Notes: generated by a model not told the origin, from the sequence alone. A stretch of DNA of 64,000 nucleotides from Anaerolineae bacterium UTCFX2 (GCA_002050125.1 MWTA01000088.1:57220-121219), one strand, 5' to 3'. Positions 53,353 to 61,848 are shown, numbered from the stretch's first letter. Made by a program: numbers and translations.

Positions 53353-54147
53353 ATGGATATTCCAGAATCAAACAATAGATTGAGAATATCGATCAGTTCG
53401 CAGAAGGGCGGGGTGGCAAAGACGACCACTTGCCTCTCGCTTGGCGCAAGCCTGGCAGAGCAAGGCTATAGCGTACTGCTGGTAGATTTGGACCCACAAG
53501 CCCATCTCACCCAGGCGCTGACGGTTGACCCCGATAGTCTGCGCCGGACGGTTGGCGACGTGCTCTTGCTCCAGGCGAACATAGACGAAGTCTCCCGCGA
53601 AACCGAATTTTTGAGCATGGACATTTTGCCGTCCAACCGGGGGTTGATCCTGGTGGAGAAGCTCTTGCACAGCGTCAACGGTTATGAGTTCAGGCTGCGC
53701 GCCAGCCTGGATGCGCTCAAGGATCAATTCTATGATGTTGTGCTCTTCGACTGCCCGCCGTCGTTCAGCCCGTTGACCATCAATGCGTTGACCGTCTCCG
53801 ACCTCGTGATCGTGCCGGTGACCTGCGATTTTTTCTCGATGCAGTCGTTTCGCGCCTACACCAACTTGCTGCGCATGGTTAAAAAGAACCTCAATCCCGG
53901 GTTGGAATATCGTCTGCTGATTACGATGTTCGACCGGCGCACGCGCATGAGCATGATGTTTCTGGAGCAATTCAGAGAGAAATTTGGAAACAGGCTATTC
54001 GATACGGTCATTCCAATCGACGCGAAATTGAAGGAAAGCTCGCTGTTTGGCAGACCGATCAACTTGTATGCCAGAAAAGCAAGAAGCGCCCAAGAATACC
54101 GGGCATTGGCGCTGGAGTTGCAATCATGTCAAAAAATGACGATCTAA
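53353..54147 (+). CDS. ParA/MinD-family ATPase in a signalling operon
   Basis: A 264-residue ATPase of the ParA positioning family. The deviant Walker A is K18-GGVAKTT with the signature lysine. Walker A' is LLVDLDPQAHLTQAL and Walker B VVLFDCPPSFSPLT. No N-terminal DNA-binding domain is present, as in chromosomal Soj or cluster-positioning ParAs. No ParB and no parS-like site are seen nearby. It lies between the last receptor (14-base gap, GGAG RBS) and a soluble kinase whose start overlaps its 3' end by 22 bases. Orphan ParAs of this kind position chemoreceptor clusters, carboxysomes or other cargo; here the likely cargo is the receptor/kinase assembly. Confidence 0.92.
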   Translation: MDIPESNNRLRISISSQKGGVAKTTTCLSLGASLAEQGYSVLLVDLDPQAHLTQALTVDPDSLRRTVGDVLLLQANIDEVSRETEFLSMDILPSNRGLILVEKLLHSVNGYEFRLRASLDALKDQFYDVVLFDCPPSFSPLTINALTVSDLVIVPVTCDFFSMQSFRAYTNLLRMVKKNLNPGLEYRLLITMFDRRTRMSMMFLEQFREKFGNRLFDTVIPIDAKLKESSLFGRPINLYARKARSAQEYRALALELQSCQKMTI

Positions 54148-55868
54148 AGAACCGGTTGGATGAGTTATTCTCTGCCTTCCCGGCAGCAGCCGCTTTTGAG
54201 CCTGAACCAGACCAGGAGCAGCTGCTAAGTTTTCCCGACGCAGACGTGGAGCCTGGCATATTGGAGGAAGACATCGCGATGCCGGCGCCGGCGCGTCCAC
54301 CAGCCTGGTCGGGTTGGTCCCAACCCGATGGCGCAGAGGTGGTCGGCTACACTTTCAATCGCGAAGAGGTGTCGCCGATTTCATCAGAGTCAGTTTATCC
54401 GCTGAAAACAATTGCCAATTTAGGCGCATCGGCTATCGCAACCCGCGCCGGTTATCAACCTTTCTCTGAACTGTCGTTACAGGGGCAGCCAATTGGCGTC
54501 CTGGGGCTTGAAATCGAAGACGGGAATCCGTTCTACGAGGAGGAGAGCGAATTCCTTCAAGCGATTTCGGAGCAGGTCGCGCAGGCTTTGGAACGCGCCC
54601 GCCTGATGGAACAGACCCAGCGCAGCGCAGTCGAGCTCCAGGCGGTGGCAGATGTGGGTACCGCGACCGCCTCCATCCTTGATCCGACCGTGCTGCTGCA
54701 AAGCGTGGTCGATTTGACAGAAGAAAGGTTCGACCTGTATCATGCGCATATCTATCTGTACGATGAAGAAGTAGGTCGGTTGAACCTGGCAGTCGGCGCG
54801 GGCGAAGTGGGCGACGCGCTGGTTCGAACTGGCTGGTCGATCCCGTATGAGAAAGAAGCCTCGATTGTCTCGCGGGCAGCTCGTACCCGGGTTGGGCAGA
54901 TTGTCGCCGATGTAAATCAGGACCCAGCGTTCCTACCGAACCCCTACCTTCCGGATACGCGCGCCGAACTGGCAGTGCCGATGGTTGTCGCCGATGAACT
55001 GCTGGGCGTGTTCGATGTGCAGTCAGACCGGGTTGGGCGTTTCACCCAAGACGATATCCGCACCTTCACCACGCTTTCGGCGCAAGTGGGCGTGGCGCTG
55101 AAAAATGCCCGTCTGTACGCCGAACAACTCGAAACTGTGGAGAGGCTGCGGGAATTGGACAACATGAAGTCGGCGTTTCTGGCAAATATGAGCCACGAAC
55201 TACGGACGCCTTTGAACTCCATCCTCGGTTTTGCGCAGGTGATTATGGAAGGCTTGGATGGCCCGGTGACCGAGACGATGAGCGCCGACCTGGAGTTGAT
55301 CGAGAAAAACGGCAGACACCTGCTGCACCTCATCAACGACGTACTCGACCTGGAAAGAATCGACGCGGGTCGTTTGAGCCTGAGACCCGAACCGACCAAC
55401 ATCTTCGAACTGATCGAAGACGTGCTGATGACGAGCGCCGCGCTGGCTAGAGCAAAGGGATTAGAACTGGAATTGAACGCCGATCCATCTCAGGACTGGG
55501 TGACCATGACCGATCAGGTGCGCATGCGCCAGATCTTTATCAACCTGATTGGAAACGCAATCAAGTTCACCGAGATGGGTGGTATATTAATCGAGATGGA
55601 ATTAAGCGATAACGGAGCTGATGGAGAAAGCATCCTAACCCATATCCGCGATACCGGTATCGGCATTCCCGAAGAAAAACTGGAAGACATTTTCGAAGCC
55701 TTCAGCCAGATCGATTCCTCGACCACGCGCAAAGTGGGCGGCACCGGTCTGGGATTGCCCATCAGCCGCAAGTTGATCGAAATGCACGGCGGTCGCTTGT
55801 GGGCTGAGAGCGAAGGCATTGGCAAAGGAGCGTCGTTCCACGTCGAATTACCGGTCAACCGCGGATAA
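54126..55868 (+). CDS. Soluble GAF histidine kinase beginning with a half GAF module
   Basis: A 580-residue kinase without transmembrane helices. Residues 1-15 are a charged helix (KNDDLKNRLDELFSAF), then an acidic, Pro/Ala-rich linker to about residue 58. Residues about 60-165 are a GAF C-terminal-half module (WSGW, VVGYTF, GQPIGVLGLEIEDG). A full GAF lies at about 170-335 (LPNPYLPDTRAELAVPMVV). HisKA follows with ANMSHELRTPLNSILG, and HATPase with NLIGNAIKFTEMGG and GGTGLGLPISRKL. It starts 22 bases inside parA, so the two are coupled. The response regulator at 55929 follows directly and is the likely partner. Confidence 0.92.
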   Translation: MSKNDDLKNRLDELFSAFPAAAAFEPEPDQEQLLSFPDADVEPGILEEDIAMPAPARPPAWSGWSQPDGAEVVGYTFNREEVSPISSESVYPLKTIANLGASAIATRAGYQPFSELSLQGQPIGVLGLEIEDGNPFYEEESEFLQAISEQVAQALERARLMEQTQRSAVELQAVADVGTATASILDPTVLLQSVVDLTEERFDLYHAHIYLYDEEVGRLNLAVGAGEVGDALVRTGWSIPYEKEASIVSRAARTRVGQIVADVNQDPAFLPNPYLPDTRAELAVPMVVADELLGVFDVQSDRVGRFTQDDIRTFTTLSAQVGVALKNARLYAEQLETVERLRELDNMKSAFLANMSHELRTPLNSILGFAQVIMEGLDGPVTETMSADLELIEKNGRHLLHLINDVLDLERIDAGRLSLRPEPTNIFELIEDVLMTSAALARAKGLELELNADPSQDWVTMTDQVRMRQIFINLIGNAIKFTEMGGILIEMELSDNGADGESILTHIRDTGIGIPEEKLEDIFEAFSQIDSSTTRKVGGTGLGLPISRKLIEMHGGRLWAESEGIGKGASFHVELPVNRG

Positions 55869-55928
55869 TTAGACCAGCGTTAATTCTGCCTGAACGCGGC
55901 GAAAATAAAGAAACGGAGAAGCAAATTC

Positions 55929-56309
55929 ATGGCTTATAAGATACTCTACGTCGAAGACAATGTGGACAACATGACCCTGGTCCGCCGGGCGTTGGAATCG
56001 CGCGGTTATGAATTTCTGTGGGCGCAGGACGGGCATTCAGGGGTGGAGATTGCCGAGCACAACCAACCCGATTTAATCCTGCTGGACATCAATTTGCCCG
56101 ATATCGACGGCTATGAAGTCGCTCGGCGGTTGAGAAACAGCGGAAAGAGTTCCTTGGTCTATGTTCCCATTATCGCGGTGACTGCCAATGCTCTGCGGGG
56201 AGACGCCGAGAAAGCGCTGGCTGCCGGATGCGATGTTTACATGGCAAAACCAATCAACATCCGGGAGCTCTGGGCTAGAGTCGAAGGATTTCTCTCGAGC
56301 GTAGCGTGA
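55929..56309 (+). CDS. Single-domain CheY-like response regulator
   Basis: A 126-residue stand-alone receiver: acidic pair YVEDN, phosphoacceptor Asp in LILLDINLPDIDGYEV, Thr in VPIIAVTANAL and Lys in MAKPINIRE. No output domain, so it acts by protein contact or as a phosphorelay step, as DivK-type regulators do. RBS GGAGA lies upstream. It closes the ParA/kinase signalling operon and is the presumed phosphate acceptor of the kinase 60 bases before it. Confidence 0.95.
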   Translation: MAYKILYVEDNVDNMTLVRRALESRGYEFLWAQDGHSGVEIAEHNQPDLILLDINLPDIDGYEVARRLRNSGKSSLVYVPIIAVTANALRGDAEKALAAGCDVYMAKPINIRELWARVEGFLSSVA

Positions 56310-56320
56310 GCATCGCAGCC

Positions 56321-57481
56321 ATGTCCTATCTAAAACACTTATATTGTTCAGCCTGTGGACAGCACTATGATCCACACACAGTTCAGACATTTTGTCAGGA
56401 TTGCCAGGCGCCGCTGCTGGCAGAATATGACTTGCAAGCCGCCAAATCTGTGCTAGACCGGGATGAATTCAAGTGCCGCCCGCGCAGCATGTGGCGCTGG
56501 CGCGAGCTCATGCCGGTGTACGAGATAGAAAACCAGGTCTCTCTCGGCGAAGGGGATACGCCATTGCTGCCCGTGCCGCGCTTGGCAGAGACGCTTGGTT
56601 TCCATCATCTTTTCGTAAAAGACGAAAGCATGAACCCAACCGGCTCATTCAAGGCGCGCGGGCTTTCCGCGGCTATCTCAAAAGCCAAGGAACTGGGCAT
56701 AGAAAAGGTCATCATTCCTACGGCTGGCAACGCCGGGGGCGCGATGGCTGCCTACGCGGCCCGCTCAGGAACTGAGGCGTGCATTTTTATGCCCAAAGAT
56801 ACCCCGTTTGCCAACATGGAAGAGAGCCGCATCGCTGGCGCAAAAGTGATCCTGATCGATGGGCTGATCAGCGAAGCCGCTGGTATGGCTGGCGTCAAAG
56901 CCCGCGAAGAAGGCTGGTACGACGTCTCCACTTTCAAAGAGCCTTACCGGACTGAAGGTAAGAAAACGATGGGGTACGAGCTGGCGGAGGGGTTCGGCTG
57001 GACTCTGCCTGATGTGATCATCTATCCCACCGGCGGGGGCACCGGCTTGGTGGGGATGTGGAAAGCCTTTGCAGAAATGGAAGCCCTGGGCTGGCTCGAA
57101 GACATGAAACGGCCGCGCATGGTTTCCGTCCAGGCGGAGGGCTGCGCGCCGGTGATCAAAGCCTTTCACGAAGGCGCCGTGTTCTGCGATTATTGGACCG
57201 GCGCGCACACGATCGCCGCGGGTTTGCGCGTCCCAAAGAGCTTTGCCGACCAGATCATTTTACGCAATCTGCGTGAGAGCCAGGGAACCGCGGTTGCGGT
57301 CAGCGATGAAGCAATCCTGGCAGCCCAGGCGGAGCTGGCTGAGCAAGAAGGTATATTTGCCGCCCCCGAAGGTGCAGCCACACTGGCGGCGTTTCATCAA
57401 CTGGCGCAATCCGGTTGGGTGCAGCCTGAGGAAAAAGTGGTGCTTTTCAACACCGGGTCCGGCTTGAAATATCTCAAATGA
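56321..57481 (+). CDS. thrC: Threonine synthase
   Basis: PLP enzyme converting O-phosphohomoserine to threonine. The N-terminus has a zinc-ribbon-like pair (CSAC, CQDC). The PLP lysine is in NPTGSFKARGLS (about residue 105), the phosphate-binding Gly loop is TAGNAGGAMAAYAARSG, and SGLKYL closes the protein. Length of about 386 is normal. The ATG at 56321 fits family N-termini; an in-frame GTG at 56306 would overlap the preceding response regulator stop as GTGA. No other threonine-pathway gene is adjacent. Confidence 0.94.
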   Translation: MSYLKHLYCSACGQHYDPHTVQTFCQDCQAPLLAEYDLQAAKSVLDRDEFKCRPRSMWRWRELMPVYEIENQVSLGEGDTPLLPVPRLAETLGFHHLFVKDESMNPTGSFKARGLSAAISKAKELGIEKVIIPTAGNAGGAMAAYAARSGTEACIFMPKDTPFANMEESRIAGAKVILIDGLISEAAGMAGVKAREEGWYDVSTFKEPYRTEGKKTMGYELAEGFGWTLPDVIIYPTGGGTGLVGMWKAFAEMEALGWLEDMKRPRMVSVQAEGCAPVIKAFHEGAVFCDYWTGAHTIAAGLRVPKSFADQIILRNLRESQGTAVAVSDEAILAAQAELAEQEGIFAAPEGAATLAAFHQLAQSGWVQPEEKVVLFNTGSGLKYLK

Positions 57482-57504
57482 GGCTGGCAAGACCGATGGA
57501 TCGG

Positions 57505-58773
57505 TCAGGGTAGATCTTCGCAGGCTCTGCCGTCGCCATCTTTATCAAGTCCGAAAATATCGCCCAAGCCTAACGATTTACAATAGTTAAAGCAGGCTTG
57601 GGCTTGTGCCTGAGTCTTAAAGTCACCTGTGCAATTCAAGTCTGGTCCCGAACAGTCGCAGGGCGCGCCTCCGCCGCGCGCGGGCAGTTGCATAATCGGG
57701 GTGATCGACGGGATGGGCGTCGGCTTCCAAATGCCGAGCGCCGCCTGCTGCGCCGCTTGTTGCGCCTGCTGGAAATAGCTGTTACACGCTTTATCAGGCG
57801 GGTAGGATTTTGCTTTCGCAAAACCTTGCTTTACCAGCTCGTAGTTCACAAAAGCGCCGTGCAAATTACCGACGAAGACGTACCGCAGCAGGCGGTCAAA
57901 CCGGTCCGTTTCGGATACATCCTTGACCAATACAACCTTCTTACCTTCAACCAGTTCCCGATTTTTCGCGTCCGCTTCCGGACCGAAATATTGGACAGGT
58001 TCGCCGGGTTTTTTGGTTTCTGGCGTGTCCATCCCGATATACCGCACGGTGTAGTTTTGCCCATCAATCTCTACCTCGATCGTGTCGCCGTCTATCACCC
58101 TGGTTACAAACCCAATCTCAAAGCGTGCATTTGGCGGGATACAAGTGGGCGGGTTACCCAGATCGGACAACGATTGACCTGTTGGCATTGGCGTAAGCGA
58201 CGGAAGCAGCGTATCCGTGGGAGCAAGCGAACTCGTCGGAGTTGGAGGGGGAACCTCCGTGGGTTTTGGCGCGGCAGCGGCAGGCGCCAGTTCAAGGGTC
58301 GGTTGATCAATTACCTGAGAAATTCCTGTTTCATTTGAAAGCTGCGGCGGTGGCGCAGTCACAAAGCGGGAGACACCAGCCATCCCAACAACCCCACAAA
58401 CGCACAGGAGGCATACGATAAGAAACCCAATGACCCATGGGAGGAATACTTTACTGTTAGTTCGCTTGGAACGCTTGGGCGCAATACCTTTTTGTGTTTC
58501 GGCAGCAGCGGTAGGCGTTGTAAACCCATGTTTGCTGAGCCTCTCCAGCCGTTCTTTCGCCTGGGCGTTGTCGGGCTGAATTCTTAGGACCCGCTGAAGA
58601 CAGTAAATCGCCTGTTCTTCGTTCTCTACTACCTGGCTGAGCAAATACCAAACTCGCGCGTTTTGGGACTCTTGTTTTATGATCTGAGCCAGGATCTTTT
58701 TTGCGCCCCGCTTGTTTCCCCTCTTGGCTTCGGTTAGCGCCTGTTGTATCAAAGGCTCATATTGAGAAGACAT
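57505..58773 (-). CDS. TPR-TM-thermonuclease-excalibur protein
   Basis: A 422-residue membrane-anchored nuclease. Cytosolic TPR-like helices fill residues 1-75 (ARVWYLLSQVVENEEQAI). A transmembrane helix lies at about 95-118 (VIGFLIVCLLCVCGVVGMAG), then a Thr/Pro-rich extracellular linker. A staphylococcal-nuclease-like domain fills about 222-355, with the metal and catalytic pattern VIDGDTIEV, RYIGMDTPE and RFDRLLRYVF. A C-terminal excalibur calcium-binding motif (DKDGDGRACEDLP) ends it. It should degrade external nucleic acid near the cell surface. ATG at 58773 follows a GGGGCGGG box. Confidence 0.92.
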   Translation of the reverse strand: MSSQYEPLIQQALTEAKRGNKRGAKKILAQIIKQESQNARVWYLLSQVVENEEQAIYCLQRVLRIQPDNAQAKERLERLSKHGFTTPTAAAETQKGIAPKRSKRTNSKVFLPWVIGFLIVCLLCVCGVVGMAGVSRFVTAPPPQLSNETGISQVIDQPTLELAPAAAAPKPTEVPPPTPTSSLAPTDTLLPSLTPMPTGQSLSDLGNPPTCIPPNARFEIGFVTRVIDGDTIEVEIDGQNYTVRYIGMDTPETKKPGEPVQYFGPEADAKNRELVEGKKVVLVKDVSETDRFDRLLRYVFVGNLHGAFVNYELVKQGFAKAKSYPPDKACNSYFQQAQQAAQQAALGIWKPTPIPSITPIMQLPARGGGAPCDCSGPDLNCTGDFKTQAQAQACFNYCKSLGLGDIFGLDKDGDGRACEDLP

Positions 58774-58813
58774 AACCCGCCCCTTTTGCAAATCTATCGA
58801 TCACGTGCGCGAT

Positions 58814-58849
58814 TTGTACCAAACTTTCCCTTCACAACATTGTACCAAA
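58814..58849. repeat. Direct repeat in the nuclease upstream region
   Basis: The 10-mer TTGTACCAAA occurs at 58814-58823 and 58840-58849, 26 bases apart. On the minus strand each contains TGG-TACAAW, an extended -10-like element, so these may be tandem promoters or an operator pair. Confidence 0.35.
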
Positions 58850-58854
58850 TATAA

Positions 58855-58888
58855 ATACAAAAGCCGGGCGCTGACCCGGCTTTTGTAT
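58855..58888 (-). terminator. Terminator of the aminotransferase-pckA operon
   Basis: A perfect 14-bp stem (58855-58868 with 58875-58888) around a 6-base loop, GC-rich core and TTTTGTAT tail on the minus strand, directly after the pckA stop. Confidence 0.9.
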
Positions 58889-58902
58889 CCTGCTGAGGCG
58901 CC

Positions 58903-60561
58903 TCAAATTCGAGGGCCCGCTTTTTCGATTTCCTCGATCCTGATGCCGCCATCTTCTGTTGGTGTGGCAAACTTCTTGAAGTTGTCCACAAACCTCGAGG
59001 CGAGCCCACGATAACGTTTCATGTAGGCTTCGCGCAACGTCCAGGAGGAAGCCGGGTCGAGCACGTCATCGGGGATTCCGGGGCAGGTCTTCGGGACCTG
59101 AAAGCCGAAAACCGGATCCTGAGTGTACTCGACGTTGTCCAACAGCCCATCCAGCGCCGCGTTGAGCAGCGTGCGAGTGTAGCGAATGCTGATCCGCTTT
59201 CCAACCCCGTACGGTCCGCCGACCCAGCCGGTGTTGAGCAGCCAGCAGGAGACCTGATAGCGCTCGATCTTTCTACGCAGCAGTTCGGCGTAGTACACCG
59301 GGTGATGAACCATAAAAGGACCCCCAAAACAGGTGCTGAACGTAATCTCGGGTTCTTCGCTCAATCCGATTTCCGTGCCGGCGATTTTCGAAGTGTATCC
59401 AGAGATGAAGTGATACAGCGCCTGGTCCGCGTTCAAGCGCGCGATCGGAGGCATCACCCCCGAAGCGTCGCAGGTCAGGAAGATAATGTTCTTTGGATGA
59501 CCGGCGCGCTTTTCTGGAATTGCATTGTCGATGAATTCCAAAGGATAGGAGGCGCGGGTGTTTTCCGTCAGCGTATTGTCGTCGAGATCGATCAGGCGCG
59601 TGACCGGATCGAAGACCACGTTCTCCAGCAGCGTGCCGAACCTCTGGGTGCAGGCGTAAATCTGCGGCTCCGCGCTCGCGGAAAGGGCGATCACCTTGGC
59701 GTAACAACCGCCCTCGAAGTTGAAAATCCCCTCGTCGCTCCAGCCGTGTTCGTCGTCGCCGATCAGACCGCGCGCAGGGTCAGCGGAAAGCGTGGTTTTG
59801 CCGGTTCCCGAAAGCCCGAAGAACAGCGCGGTGTCGCCTTGCTTGCCGACATTTGCCGAACAATGCATGGTCATGACGCCATCCAGCGGGAGCAGGTAGT
59901 TCATGATCGTGAACACCGATTTCTTGATTTCGCCTGCGTAACCGGAGTTTCCAATGATGCAAATGCGTTGGTCGAAGTTGATCACGATAACCGTGTTCGA
60001 GGGCGTTCCATCCAGTTGCGGAAATGCCTTAAAACCGGGCGCGGCAATTATCGTAAAATTGGGGACAAAATGTCGGCGCTCATCATTCGTCTCAGGACTG
60101 ATAAACATGTTGCGGGCGAAGATGCTGTGCCAGGCTTGCTCCGTGATGATCCGAACCGGAAGCCGGTACGCCGGGTCTGCTCCGGAAAAGCAATCTTGAA
60201 CAAAAAGGTCCTTGCCCTGCAGGTATCCCTGAACGCGCTGGAATAAATCATCGAATTTGTCGGTGGAATAGGGACGGTTGTACTGACCCCACCAAACATG
60301 GCCTTCCGTCGAAGACTCGCGCACGATCACTTTGTCGTTTGCCGCGCGCGCGGTGTGTTTGCCGGTGTTTACCGTCAGCGCGCCCGCAAGCGTGATTTTG
60401 CCCTCGTTGCGGAAAACTGCCTCTTCGTACAAGGCTTCGGTGGGCAGATTCCAATAGACCTTGTTCAGGTTGGTCAGACCGTGGTTGTCCAACCCGTAAT
60501 CGCTCTTTAGGGCGGATGCCTGCGCCTCTGCCGGGGTTTTAATGTCCAGGATGTTGTTCAT
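58903..60561 (-). CDS. pckA: ATP-dependent phosphoenolpyruvate carboxykinase
   Basis: Interconverts oxaloacetate plus ATP with PEP plus CO2 plus ADP. The P-loop is GLSGTGKTTLSADP (about residue 250), with the adjoining metal-binding motif GDDEHGWSDEGIFNFEGGCY (in part), NVWWGQYN-like substrate contacts and RIGLS-region equivalents. About 552 residues. ATG at 60561 overlaps the aminotransferase stop as ATGA; an in-frame ATG at 60630 would lie deep in that gene. In anaerobes it can run toward oxaloacetate to conserve ATP, or supply PEP from amino acids. Confidence 0.96.
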   Translation of the reverse strand: MNNILDIKTPAEAQASALKSDYGLDNHGLTNLNKVYWNLPTEALYEEAVFRNEGKITLAGALTVNTGKHTARAANDKVIVRESSTEGHVWWGQYNRPYSTDKFDDLFQRVQGYLQGKDLFVQDCFSGADPAYRLPVRIITEQAWHSIFARNMFISPETNDERRHFVPNFTIIAAPGFKAFPQLDGTPSNTVIVINFDQRICIIGNSGYAGEIKKSVFTIMNYLLPLDGVMTMHCSANVGKQGDTALFFGLSGTGKTTLSADPARGLIGDDEHGWSDEGIFNFEGGCYAKVIALSASAEPQIYACTQRFGTLLENVVFDPVTRLIDLDDNTLTENTRASYPLEFIDNAIPEKRAGHPKNIIFLTCDASGVMPPIARLNADQALYHFISGYTSKIAGTEIGLSEEPEITFSTCFGGPFMVHHPVYYAELLRRKIERYQVSCWLLNTGWVGGPYGVGKRISIRYTRTLLNAALDGLLDNVEYTQDPVFGFQVPKTCPGIPDDVLDPASSWTLREAYMKRYRGLASRFVDNFKKFATPTEDGGIRIEEIEKAGPRI

Positions 60562-61775
60562 AACCAGTCTCTCACTTTTTTGCGATCGCCAATGTAGATT
60601 TCGTTGGGAGAGTTGGGGTCGAGTGCCCATTTGATGCGTTCGATCCCAACCGAAATGTCCTTCACCGTCCCCGCGTAGCTCAGACGGAGGTGTCCTTCCA
60701 TCCCAAACTCTTTTCCAGGGACGGTAACAACCTGCGCCCGCTCGAGCAGAAACTTTGCCAGTTCAAGCGAATTGTTGCTGTAGGCTCGAAAATCGGGGAA
60801 AACATAGAACGTTCCCATGGGCTTGGTGACGCGAACCCCGTTAAAGGTTTTCAGTTCCTGCATCATAATGTCGCGGTTGTTCTGAAACGTCAGGCGCAGG
60901 TTTTCGACGACGCTTTGCATACCGTTCAACGCGCCTTCTGCGGCAGCCTGTAACAGGATCGAGGTGCACGAGGTGATCTGGCTCTGAACGTTCGTCATCA
61001 GTTCGACCAGTTCCCGGTTTGCGACTACCCAGCCGATGCGGAAACCGGTCATTCCGTAGGTCTTCGCCACCCCGTTCACCGCAATGATCATCGAGTCGTC
61101 AACCGATTTGGTCGTGAATTCGTAGGCTGGAACGGCTTGCGCGCCATCGAATACGAGCTTGTGATAAATATCGTCGGTGATTAAGTAGATCTTCTTTCGC
61201 TCGCAGAAATCGACAATATCGGCGACCAGCTCCGGCGGAAAAACTGCCCCAGATGGGTTGTTCGGGCTGTTCAAAATGATGACTTTGGTGTACGAAGTGA
61301 CCGCTGCCTCAATTTCACGCATGCGCGGGATGAAGGATCCGTCCTCCGGCGTCAGAATAACCGGAACCCCGTAACACATTTTGACCATCTCCGGGTAGCT
61401 CACCCAGTAGGGGGCAAATAACAGCACCTCGTCTTGCGGATTGAGAATGCTGTAAAGGATGTTGAATATGGACTGCTTTGCGCCGGAGGAGACGATCACG
61501 TTTTCGGGCTCGATAATCCGGTTGTAATGATCCTCGGTGTAGCAAATAATCGACTTCTTCAACGAGGGCGTCCCGTCCGGCGGCGTATATTTGATGTCTC
61601 CGCCGTTTAATTTTGAAGCCGAACTCAGGACGGCTGAAATTGGGGTTTTATTTTTTGGCTCGCCGATCCCCATGTTGATTACCGCTTCGCCGCGTTCGCG
61701 CATGAGGCGAGCCTGTTCGTTGAGCGCGAAGGTTGGCGATGGAGCAATGGATCTAGCCAGACGACTGATGCTCAT
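60558..61775 (-). CDS. Class I/II PLP aminotransferase (aspartate aminotransferase-like)
   Basis: A 405-residue PLP enzyme. The PLP lysine lies in VAKTYGMTGFRIGW (about residue 237), with NSPNNPSGAVFP before it and the substrate carboxylate Arg in HLRLSYA. It belongs to the aspartate/aromatic aminotransferase branch of bacterial AspC-type Ib enzymes. It is translationally coupled to pckA, so aspartate-derived oxaloacetate can pass directly to PEP. RBS GGAG precedes the ATG. Confidence 0.93.
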   Translation of the reverse strand: MSISRLARSIAPSPTFALNEQARLMRERGEAVINMGIGEPKNKTPISAVLSSASKLNGGDIKYTPPDGTPSLKKSIICYTEDHYNRIIEPENVIVSSGAKQSIFNILYSILNPQDEVLLFAPYWVSYPEMVKMCYGVPVILTPEDGSFIPRMREIEAAVTSYTKVIILNSPNNPSGAVFPPELVADIVDFCERKKIYLITDDIYHKLVFDGAQAVPAYEFTTKSVDDSMIIAVNGVAKTYGMTGFRIGWVVANRELVELMTNVQSQITSCTSILLQAAAEGALNGMQSVVENLRLTFQNNRDIMMQELKTFNGVRVTKPMGTFYVFPDFRAYSNNSLELAKFLLERAQVVTVPGKEFGMEGHLRLSYAGTVKDISVGIERIKWALDPNSPNEIYIGDRKKVRDWL

Positions 61776-61835
61776 ATTGGGAAAATCTCCTGATTTGGTT
61801 TAAGACATGCTGAGATTTGGCTTGCTCGTCGCCAT

Positions 61836-61848
61836 ATTATAAATTATA
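61836..61848 (-). promoter_or_regulatory. AT-rich promoter of the aminotransferase-pckA operon
   Basis: Two minus-strand TATAAT boxes (61836-61841 and 61843-61848) lie about 60 bases before the aminotransferase ATG. A clear -35 is missing. The 187-base gap holds nothing else recognised. Confidence 0.45.

Noticed and set aside
53353..54147. ParA as evidence for a plasmid or chromosome origin of replication
   Set aside because: No parB, parS-like repeats, dnaA or rep gene is nearby; the gene is embedded in a signalling operon.
57491..57506. Small hairpin GACCGA/TCGGTC between thrC and the nuclease gene as a terminator
   Set aside because: Only 6 bp, no T run, and it overlaps the nuclease stop codon; too weak to call.
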